Source of the DNA: CAZYME01 sp964648115 | Lineage (GTDB): Bacteria > Pseudomonadota > Gammaproteobacteria > Legionellales > Legionellaceae | Reading direction: 5' to 3' | Length of the DNA stretch: 29,817 nucleotides | NCBI GenBank assembly: GCA_964648115.1 | Contig: CAZYME010000029.1 | Span: 1 to 29,817, forward strand | In this document: piece after piece, positions 23,572-29,817 of the stretch | How the letters are laid out: every line of letters begins with the position of its first letter | Numbering within the stretch: the stretch's first letter is position 1 | Position numbers and translations under genes: made by a program | Notes under the pieces: generated by a model | The model's database searches: none | What the model saw: the letters and a program-made list of their open reading frames with translations, nothing else | What the model was told of the DNA's origin: nothing

Positions 23572-24197
23572 AAAATATATCCATTCGTAGGTATTTATTA
23601 GCAGGCTTAGTTGTTTGGCTGCCAATCTTAGCCACGTTTGGTATTCTTAGTTTTATTGTGGAATTACTCGATAAAAGCATATCGCTTCTACCCCATGCTT
23701 ATCAGCCTCAACAATTACTTGGTTTCCGTTTACCGGGATTAGGCGTGGTTATTTCATTAATATTGTTGTTATGCACGGGGCTGGTAGCCACTAATTTTTT
23801 CGGCCAACGCTTAGTCATTTGGAGTGAGTTACTCTTAGATAAAATTCCATTTATTCGCTCGATATATAATACAAGCAAACAAGTGATACAAGCTGTTCTA
23901 GGGACTAATAGCCAAGCTTTTCGAAAGGTGCTCTTGGTCGAATACCCTAGAAAAGGCATGTGGAGCATGGCCTTTCAAACCGGTGTTAGCAATTCTGTTG
24001 TCAATGGCCATATGGATACCGAAATGGTGTCTATTTTTATACCTACCACACCGAATCCTACATCAGGATTTCTGATGATGGTGCCTAAATCTGACGTCCT
24101 TGAGTTATCAATGACGATTGATGAGGCGTTAAAATTTATTATTTCCCTGGGGATGATGCAGCCAGATAATCCGGCTGCATTTGCGATACGAAAATAA
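23568..24197 (+). CDS. DUF502-family inner-membrane protein
   Basis: A 209-residue membrane protein with two N-terminal hydrophobic segments (about 8-30 and 55-78), followed by a soluble domain with the family's PFIRSIYNTSKQ and FIPTTPNPTSGF motifs. The function of DUF502 is not known. The start is TTG 23568, overlapping the fmdB TGA in TTGA, with AAGG ten bases upstream; translational coupling is likely. The fmdB-DUF502-aspS arrangement is common in gammaproteobacteria. Confidence 0.88.
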   Translation: MKNISIRRYLLAGLVVWLPILATFGILSFIVELLDKSISLLPHAYQPQQLLGFRLPGLGVVISLILLLCTGLVATNFFGQRLVIWSELLLDKIPFIRSIYNTSKQVIQAVLGTNSQAFRKVLLVEYPRKGMWSMAFQTGVSNSVVNGHMDTEMVSIFIPTTPNPTSGFLMMVPKSDVLELSMTIDEALKFIISLGMMQPDNPAAFAIRK

Positions 24198-24208
24198 GGC
24201 GGACTTTT

Positions 24209-25987
24209 ATGCGAACACACTATTGCTCAGATGTTAACGAAGCGATGATAGATGCTACAACGACAGTATGTGGCTGGGTGCATAATCGCCGCGATCATGG
24301 TGGCGTTATTTTTCTTGATATTAGAGACAGTTCGGGATTGGTGCAGGTGGTTTATGAGCCTGAGCTAACTGAGGTTTTTTCTATCGCTGAGAAGCTGCGT
24401 CATGAATTTGTCGTACGTGTTACAGGTACGGTTAGGCCGCGTCCTGCAGGGATGGTTAATGATAAGTTGCCAACGGGGCGTATTGAAATAGTCGGTACCC
24501 AACTCGAAATTTTGAATCAGGCGCAAACACCGCCGTTTTTACCAGATGAACATCAATTTGTGAATGAAGACTTACGTTATCGTTATCGCTACCTTGATCT
24601 GCGTCGCACTGATATGCAGCATAATTTGATCTTAAGACACAATTTAGTGCGTTGTATTCGCAGCTATCTTAACGCGCAAGGGTTTGTTGATATCGAAACC
24701 CCCATGTTAACCAAAGCCACCCCGGAAGGTGCTCGTGACTACTTAGTGCCGTCACGTGTTCATCCAGGGCAGTTTTATGCATTGCCCCAATCGCCACAAC
24801 TATTTAAACAATTACTCATGATGTCGGGTTTTGACAAGTATTATCAAGTTGTTCGGTGCTTTCGTGATGAAGATTTACGAGCTGATCGCCAACCAGAATT
24901 TACTCAGCTTGATATTGAAATGGCATTTATTGATATGCCAGTGATTATGCAATTGATTGAGGGACTTTTAAAAGCAGTGTTCCTAGACATCCTCGATGTT
25001 AAATTGCCTGAAAAATTGCCAACTATGACATACGCTGAGGCTATGAGCCGTTTTGGCAGTGATAAGCCTGATTTACGCAACCCATTGGAATTGGTTGATA
25101 TCGCTGATTTGGTGCGTGATTGCAGTTTTAATGTATTTGCGGCAGCAGCAAATGATCCAAAGGGGCGAGTAGCTGCTTTAAAACTACCTAACGGTTGCAC
25201 GCTAAGCCGCAAGGAATTAGATGGTTATGGTGAGTTTGTAGGTATTTACGGCGCCAAAGGCTTAGCTTATATCAAAGTCAATGATAGGCAGCAGGGTCTA
25301 CAGGGCCTGCAATCGCCTATTATCAAATTCCTTTCTGAGGAGCATGTTGAAGCTATTCTTGATCGTATGGATGCACAAACAGGCGATGTTATTTTCTTTG
25401 GTGCAGACAGAGAACAGGTAGTGAATGAATCCATGGGAGCCTTACGCATTAAGTTAGGCCAAGATTGCAATTTATTATCATCCGGTTGGCAGTTAGTGTG
25501 GATTATTGATTGGCCTATGTTTGAAAGCGAAAGCGGCAGCGATAGGCTTCAGGCTATGCATCATCCGTTCACAGCCCCGCAAAATCTATCAGCTGAATCT
25601 CTGCGCGCTAATCCTAAAGATACGTTAGCAAAGGCCTATGATATTGTAATTAATGGTTATGAAATAGGCGGGGGTTCTATTCGTATTCATCAGCCCCAAA
25701 TGCAAAAAACCGTGTTTGAATTATTGGGTATAGGGGAAAATGAAGCTAAAGATAAATTTGGTTTCTTGCTAGATGCTTTGGATTTTGGATGCCCGCCACA
25801 TGGAGGTATTGCACTCGGAATGGATCGCCTGGCTATGCTACTGACATCATCAACCTCTATTCGTGATGTTATTGCATTTCCAAAGACGCAATCAGCCGCT
25901 TGTTTATTAACAAATGCGCCGGCTACTGTTGGCCAGGCGCAACTCAGTGAATTGGGGATACGCCTTGCACCGAATAAGGGCAGTTGA
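24209..25987 (+). CDS. aspS: Aspartyl-tRNA synthetase
   Basis: Class II synthetase charging tRNA-Asp (and possibly tRNA-Asn). The 592-residue product has an N-terminal OB-fold anticodon domain (about 10-105), class II motif 1 (VDIETPMLTKATPEGARD) and motif 2 (FRDEDLRADRQPEFTQ). The bacterial GAD insertion domain (about 285-420) is followed by motif 3 (GGIALGMDRLAMLL). Length matches E. coli AspRS (590 aa). AAGGCGG just upstream overlaps the DUF502 stop, 11 bases away. Whether it is discriminating or also charges tRNA-Asn depends on the presence of asnS or gatCAB elsewhere. Confidence 0.97.
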   Translation: MRTHYCSDVNEAMIDATTTVCGWVHNRRDHGGVIFLDIRDSSGLVQVVYEPELTEVFSIAEKLRHEFVVRVTGTVRPRPAGMVNDKLPTGRIEIVGTQLEILNQAQTPPFLPDEHQFVNEDLRYRYRYLDLRRTDMQHNLILRHNLVRCIRSYLNAQGFVDIETPMLTKATPEGARDYLVPSRVHPGQFYALPQSPQLFKQLLMMSGFDKYYQVVRCFRDEDLRADRQPEFTQLDIEMAFIDMPVIMQLIEGLLKAVFLDILDVKLPEKLPTMTYAEAMSRFGSDKPDLRNPLELVDIADLVRDCSFNVFAAAANDPKGRVAALKLPNGCTLSRKELDGYGEFVGIYGAKGLAYIKVNDRQQGLQGLQSPIIKFLSEEHVEAILDRMDAQTGDVIFFGADREQVVNESMGALRIKLGQDCNLLSSGWQLVWIIDWPMFESESGSDRLQAMHHPFTAPQNLSAESLRANPKDTLAKAYDIVINGYEIGGGSIRIHQPQMQKTVFELLGIGENEAKDKFGFLLDALDFGCPPHGGIALGMDRLAMLLTSSTSIRDVIAFPKTQSAACLLTNAPATVGQAQLSELGIRLAPNKGS

Positions 25988-26071
25988 TATTCCGGGGATA
26001 ATCTCTGCCTTGGTTATTTTTATTAAAACCGTCTGTGCAGTATCAGGCAACAGAATATATGGATTATCAAA

Positions 26072-29000
26072 GTGTCCATAAAAAAAATTGCCGTTGCGAG
26101 CGTTAGCGAAGCAATCCAGTGGCCTTTAAAGAAGCTGGATTGCTTCACTTCGTTCGCAAAGACGATATTTTTACGGCTACTAGTGCTTTCTTGTTTGCTC
26201 TCGGTCTATCCGGCTTTAACGAGTGCTGCCCAGCTGGATGATAATGATAGCACTGCTAAATTGGTTCAATATCTCTCTCAAGAAAAAACTAACCTAACGG
26301 TTGCCAACAACGAAATTAAGCTATCTCTTGGAAAACAACCTGTCGATCAAGATACTTTATCGCTGCGAAAAAACCAGAATAAATCCATGTCAGCACTCAT
26401 CAATGCTAAGATTGACAGTCTGAACAGCTTTCTGGTTAATCAACGCAAACAACAGCAAAACATCGCTTCTCGGAAAAAACATTTACAACAATCACCTGTT
26501 GAGAAATCTGAAGAAGTAGCGACACAAGAGCAAATTAGCAAACTTAATACACTCAATGAGTTTAACAATAAAACGATAGAGCTCATTTCTGATAACTTGT
26601 CGCTTGCTCGTCGGTATCAGCTCGCATTATTGGATGAAAGTCGCCAAATAGACGTATGGCAGGCAAAAGTTGCTGAGAAAAAACGCTTAGATGATTTAAA
26701 TAAAAGAGTCAGCGTGCTTGAAGAAGCGCGGGGCAAGTTGTATCGCAAAAATGTTGAATTACAACAAGAAAAAAAATCAGATGAAAGCTTTAACACAACA
26801 CTCAACAAAGAAGAAAAATTACTGCTAAACAACCAAGCAATCATCCTTATACAATATCGTATTACCGAGCTTGAATTGCAGAAAAAGCTTATCACAGCGG
26901 AGTATCTGTTGATAAGAAACCAAGATATTAAGACGCTGCAATCAGTAACAGAAACATATAAAAATGCAATTTATCAGTTATCCTTGATGTTACCGCCTTT
27001 AAAAAAGATGGTGGAGTCATTAAAAAGTGAACAAGCTTCCTTGCCTAGAAATGATTTAAAGCAGCATTTTTTAGCTATTCAAAAAACAGCGGCTCTGCGT
27101 CTACAGCAAATCACAGTGCAACAAAAAATGTTGCAAAAAAATCTTGAAGATAAACAAGCACAGTTAAAAAAACAGCTATCAGTCCGTCAGAATTTAGTCG
27201 AATATCATATGGATAGCTGGCCCTCAATTGCCAGTCAGTTATCACTAATACCTATCAAGTTCTATAACTACATTAAATCGTTAGCGGTCAAAGTCTGTGA
27301 CCACTACGTGTGGAAGGACTATTGGCCGGTAGTATTTTATTGGTTTAGCATGGCGCTGATTCTAGTTGTTGCTGTGGCGCTAAGTAGTCTATTGCGTGTA
27401 GCTATTCAAGACAAAGAGCGCTCAAGATTATCTGCGCATCTTTATGATGGGATCTTGATTTTACTCTACAGAAACATGCCTTATCTTGCGATTCTAACAG
27501 CCATTATTACAACATTTTTTTTAAACAATATTCCTTTTGCAAGTTTTGAGCTGCTTGTTAATTTATTATTGGTTTGGCTGATATTTCGTACCTTAATCCA
27601 AATTGCGCGCTTAGCATTATTAGAACGCATCAGCGACTCATCAGGACAAGATGTAAAATTATATTATCGTTTGAAATGGTTGTTGCTAGTGGGTGCCTGG
27701 ACAACCGCGTTCATGGTTCTTAGCCGACAACTTCCTCTGCAATTGTTATTGCAGGATATTTTCAGCCGCTTGTTCATGCTATTCCTTTTGGCAGTCTCAT
27801 TGGTGGTATGGAAAAGCAGAGACGTTATCCCTTCTTTATTACGGCCAATATTGATAACTAAAAAACGGTATTTTCAAAATGCTATCTCTTTATTGGCAAT
27901 ACTGGTTCCTCTGATTTTATTGACAACGGCTCTAATCGGTTTAGTTGGGTACATTAATTTAGCCTGGACTATGAGCCGTTATCAAGCTTATTTAGTGTTG
28001 CTGATTACTGGGTATATTCTGGTGCGTGGCTTGATTTTTGATATTTTGGGGTTGCTGTCGGAGTGGATGATTTCCTCATTACAAAATGGTTGGTTATGGA
28101 TAGAGGTGCTCTTAAAGCCTCTGGATAAAATTTTGCGGGTTGCGCTATTTTTAGTAAGTATCGTTGTTTTGTTTCAAGTATTTGGTTGGTATGCAGATGA
28201 TTTTATTATGGATAGTCTGCATCAGTTTGGGCATCATTCCTTAATAGATGTTTCTGGTATCCACATTACACTTATTAGTATCCTGAAATTCCTATTTCTT
28301 CTTTGTGTTTTTATTTGGATGTCCAAATGGACGCGCGAATTTTGTTATCGCTGGTTATATCGTAATACTAGGGATGTGGGGGTTCGTCACAGCCTCTCTG
28401 TATTTACGCAATATGCAGTTATTCTATTGGGTAGCTTCATTACATTACGCGTGCTTGGTCTAGATTTTAGTGGCATGTCGATGGTACTCGGCGGACTTGC
28501 TGTTGGTATGGGTTTTGGTTTGCGAGATTTTGCCAATAATATTGTAGGCGGTATCATGCTATTAATTGAGCGCCCGGTTCGTGAGGGTGATTTAATTACT
28601 TTAGGCGAGTATGAAGGGCGCGTTGCTCATATTGGTATTCGTTCCATGCGTGTTTCTTCATGGGATAACATGGAGGTTCTGATTCCGAACGCAGAGACAT
28701 TTAACAAGCCATTTACCAATTGGACGCATCAAGATAGTGTGGTGAGAACGGTAGTTCCTATCAAAGTTAGCCGCGATGATGATCCTGGCACCGTTCAACA
28801 GTTGATATTCGATGTGCTGGCCATTATACCGGAAATATTAAACGATCCTCCTACTCAAGTATTGCTTACACAAATTGACGACGCATTAGTTGGGTTTGAA
28901 ATTCGTTATTTTATTAATGTGCAGTTGTATACGCGTGTTGAAATTCGCTCAAAGGTATTATTTGCAATTATGGCCCAATTCAAAGCCGCGGGCATTAAGC

Positions 29001-29089
29001 CGCCAATACCACCCATGCATGTTGAGTTAACAAAAGAGAGCGATCAGGATGACAGTGTTAGAAAAGCAAACCTTGAGGAGCGAGGCTGA
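26072..29089 (+). CDS. Large mechanosensitive channel, MscK/MscM (MscS superfamily) type
   Basis: A 1005-residue inner-membrane channel that would open under hypo-osmotic membrane tension. A signal peptide (hydrophobic core about 34-51, SAA end) precedes a long periplasmic coiled-coil region (about 55-400), about ten membrane segments (from about 420), and a C-terminal MscS core. The core has pore helix GLAVGMGFGLRDFANNI, IERPVREGD and the IPNAETFNKPFTNWT loop. Length fits MscK (1120) or YjeP/MscM (1107). The frame opens at GTG 26072 with no Shine-Dalgarno. Codons from about 26087 to 26165 (residues 6-31) are read from a palindromic repeat lying between this start and the signal-peptide core, and an ATG at 26059 is out of frame. 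See the finding on this N-terminus. Confidence 0.92.
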   Translation: MSIKKIAVASVSEAIQWPLKKLDCFTSFAKTIFLRLLVLSCLLSVYPALTSAAQLDDNDSTAKLVQYLSQEKTNLTVANNEIKLSLGKQPVDQDTLSLRKNQNKSMSALINAKIDSLNSFLVNQRKQQQNIASRKKHLQQSPVEKSEEVATQEQISKLNTLNEFNNKTIELISDNLSLARRYQLALLDESRQIDVWQAKVAEKKRLDDLNKRVSVLEEARGKLYRKNVELQQEKKSDESFNTTLNKEEKLLLNNQAIILIQYRITELELQKKLITAEYLLIRNQDIKTLQSVTETYKNAIYQLSLMLPPLKKMVESLKSEQASLPRNDLKQHFLAIQKTAALRLQQITVQQKMLQKNLEDKQAQLKKQLSVRQNLVEYHMDSWPSIASQLSLIPIKFYNYIKSLAVKVCDHYVWKDYWPVVFYWFSMALILVVAVALSSLLRVAIQDKERSRLSAHLYDGILILLYRNMPYLAILTAIITTFFLNNIPFASFELLVNLLLVWLIFRTLIQIARLALLERISDSSGQDVKLYYRLKWLLLVGAWTTAFMVLSRQLPLQLLLQDIFSRLFMLFLLAVSLVVWKSRDVIPSLLRPILITKKRYFQNAISLLAILVPLILLTTALIGLVGYINLAWTMSRYQAYLVLLITGYILVRGLIFDILGLLSEWMISSLQNGWLWIEVLLKPLDKILRVALFLVSIVVLFQVFGWYADDFIMDSLHQFGHHSLIDVSGIHITLISILKFLFLLCVFIWMSKWTREFCYRWLYRNTRDVGVRHSLSVFTQYAVILLGSFITLRVLGLDFSGMSMVLGGLAVGMGFGLRDFANNIVGGIMLLIERPVREGDLITLGEYEGRVAHIGIRSMRVSSWDNMEVLIPNAETFNKPFTNWTHQDSVVRTVVPIKVSRDDDPGTVQQLIFDVLAIIPEILNDPPTQVLLTQIDDALVGFEIRYFINVQLYTRVEIRSKVLFAIMAQFKAAGIKPPIPPMHVELTKESDQDDSVRKANLEERG
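26087..26165. repeat. ~79-bp TTGCGAGCG..GAAGCAATCCAG palindromic repeat in the channel gene
   Basis: GAAGCAATCCAG (26108-26119) and CTGGATTGCTTC (26135-26146) are perfect inverted repeats. Outside them GTTGCGAGCGTTAGC and the complement of ACTTCGTTCGCAAA continue the pairing with a one-base slip. The sequence belongs to the widespread 'GTCATTGCGAGCG...GAAGCAATCCAG' dispersed repeats, usually intergenic; here it is translated. The exact ends are uncertain by 1-3 bases. Confidence 0.75.
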
Positions 29090-29720
29090 ACTCCTAGAGC
29101 GATGCCAAGCGATTGAGGGTTTGAGTTTTGCCCAATTAGCAACTATTTTAGGGCTTTCTATTCCACTTAATCCCCTACAGCGTAAAGGGTGGGCAGGCCA
29201 AGCTATTGAATGGGCATTAGGTGCCACAGCCGGGAATAAATCAGCTCCTGATTTTTGTTCTCTCGGTATAGAGTTAAAAACATTACCCATTGGCAATTTG
29301 GGAAAACCCAAAGAATCCACCTTTGTAACCACTATTCCTTTACTGACAATTCATCACCAGACATGGGAAACATCACAGTGCTTTGCCAAATTAAAACGAG
29401 TGCTATGGTTACCGATTGAAGGTGATACAACTATAGCGTTTCCAGATAGACGAATAGGGCGAGGAGTAATATGGTCTCCTTCTGCTGATGAGGAGGCTAC
29501 TCTGGCGAAGGATTGGTTGGACTTTGTCTTTATGATTAGTACAGGGCAGCTTGCTGAAATTCATGCGGGTATGGGGGATTACTTACAAGTAAGGCCTAAA
29601 GCTGCGAATGGAAAATCACTTTGTTATGGATTTGATGATGTAGGAAACAAAATACTGACGATGCCGAGAGGGTTTTATTTACGTAGTAGTTTTACAAATA
29701 ACGTAATTTTGAGAGGGTAG
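29049..29720 (+). CDS. mutH: DNA mismatch repair endonuclease MutH
   Basis: Nicks the unmethylated strand at hemimethylated GATC next to mismatches recognised by MutS-MutL. The 223-residue product has the catalytic D-E-K set (PDF ... IELKT, about residues 67-77) and the family motifs GKPKESTFV, TWETS, LKRVLWLP and LQVRPKAANGK. The end (PRGFYLRSSFT) is close to E. coli MutH (229 aa). The ATG lies 41 bases inside the end of the channel gene in another frame, so the two are probably co-transcribed. Presence of MutH implies Dam methylation in this organism; dam is not in the window. Confidence 0.96.
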   Translation: MTVLEKQTLRSEAELLERCQAIEGLSFAQLATILGLSIPLNPLQRKGWAGQAIEWALGATAGNKSAPDFCSLGIELKTLPIGNLGKPKESTFVTTIPLLTIHHQTWETSQCFAKLKRVLWLPIEGDTTIAFPDRRIGRGVIWSPSADEEATLAKDWLDFVFMISTGQLAEIHAGMGDYLQVRPKAANGKSLCYGFDDVGNKILTMPRGFYLRSSFTNNVILRG

Positions 29721-29740
29721 TGATATAAATTTTTAATCAC

Positions 29741-29808
29741 CCCTCATCCGCCCTGTCGGGCATCCTCTCCCATTGATGGGAGAGGATGCCCGACAGGGCA
29801 GGTGAGGG
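29741..29808. repeat. Near-perfect long hairpin repeat after mutH
   Basis: 24-bp arms 29750-29773 and 29776-29799 are exact complements around a two-base spacer (TG), with CCCTCA / TGAGGG extending the pairing outward. Sequence style (CCTCTCCC / GGGAGAGG) matches the elements at 2367-2394 and 20360-20471. No T-run follows, so it is not a canonical terminator, although so strong a stem could shield the 3' end of the mutH transcript. Confidence 0.85.
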
Positions 29809-29817
29809 TAGATCAAA

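Noticed and set aside
26059..26105. Short peptide from ATG 26059 as a leader or regulatory ORF
   Set aside because: It ends after 15 codons in repeat DNA and is better explained as the original channel start put out of frame.

Overview
The window carries 22 protein genes, a partial tRNA gene and an unusually dense set of short palindromic repeats. Gene content (PgeF, RluD, MiaB, MutH, an E. coli-like BioH, a BioA/BioB divergon, an FmdB-DUF502-AspS cluster, an MscK-type channel and a secreted M4 metalloprotease) points to a gammaproteobacterium. The moderately AT-rich composition, the M4 protease and the many small repeats suggest Legionellales (Legionella/Coxiella relatives), but this is an inference and no single marker settles it. 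No intergenic gap exceeds 300 bases, and I see no rRNA, CRISPR array, prophage or transposase gene.

Layout. 1-96: the 5' part of a minus-strand elongator tRNA-Met gene with its promoter. 239-4685 (minus): miaB-rluD-pgeF-degQ/degP, a tight RNA-modification and protein-quality cluster. 4807-6102 (minus): an MFS transporter. 6283-8151 (minus): a secreted M4 metalloprotease. 8333-11402 (minus): beta-barrel protein, rpe and slt, joined by two 4-base overlaps. 11597-14191 (minus): nadE followed 6 bases later by an outer-membrane protein gene. 14305-16764 (plus): a SNF2 helicase and a glutaredoxin. 16986-19340 (minus): bioA, a tandem-repeat eight-cysteine exported protein, and coaE. 19415-23173 (plus): bioB-bioF-bioH-bioD. 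23272-25987 (plus): fmdB-DUF502-aspS. 26072-29720 (plus): an MscK-like channel and mutH.

How the genes work together. The biotin genes form a divergon: bioA with two further genes runs leftward and bioBFHD runs rightward, with a BirA-type operator (19330-19362) between them. The operator covers the -35 of a strong bioB promoter and the bioA start codon. bioC is not in the window. BirA control may extend to coaE, linking biotin and coenzyme A supply.

The most unusual signal is the invasion of coding sequence by palindromic repeats. Within about 1.4 kb of the bio operon, three different repeats have landed. One (20360-20471) encodes the BioB C-terminal tail and stop and supplies the bioF start. 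One (20962-21039) is exactly 26 codons and sits in frame inside BioF. One (21676-21775) provides the BioF tail and stop codon. A fourth (26087-26165) sits in the signal-peptide region of the MscK-like channel, and removing it restores an upstream ATG to the reading frame. A fifth (11478-11553) is a MITE with 14-bp perfect inverted ends and a 9-bp target duplication. This resembles the protein-coding palindromic elements known from Rickettsia, here in a gammaproteobacterium and involving several sequence families.
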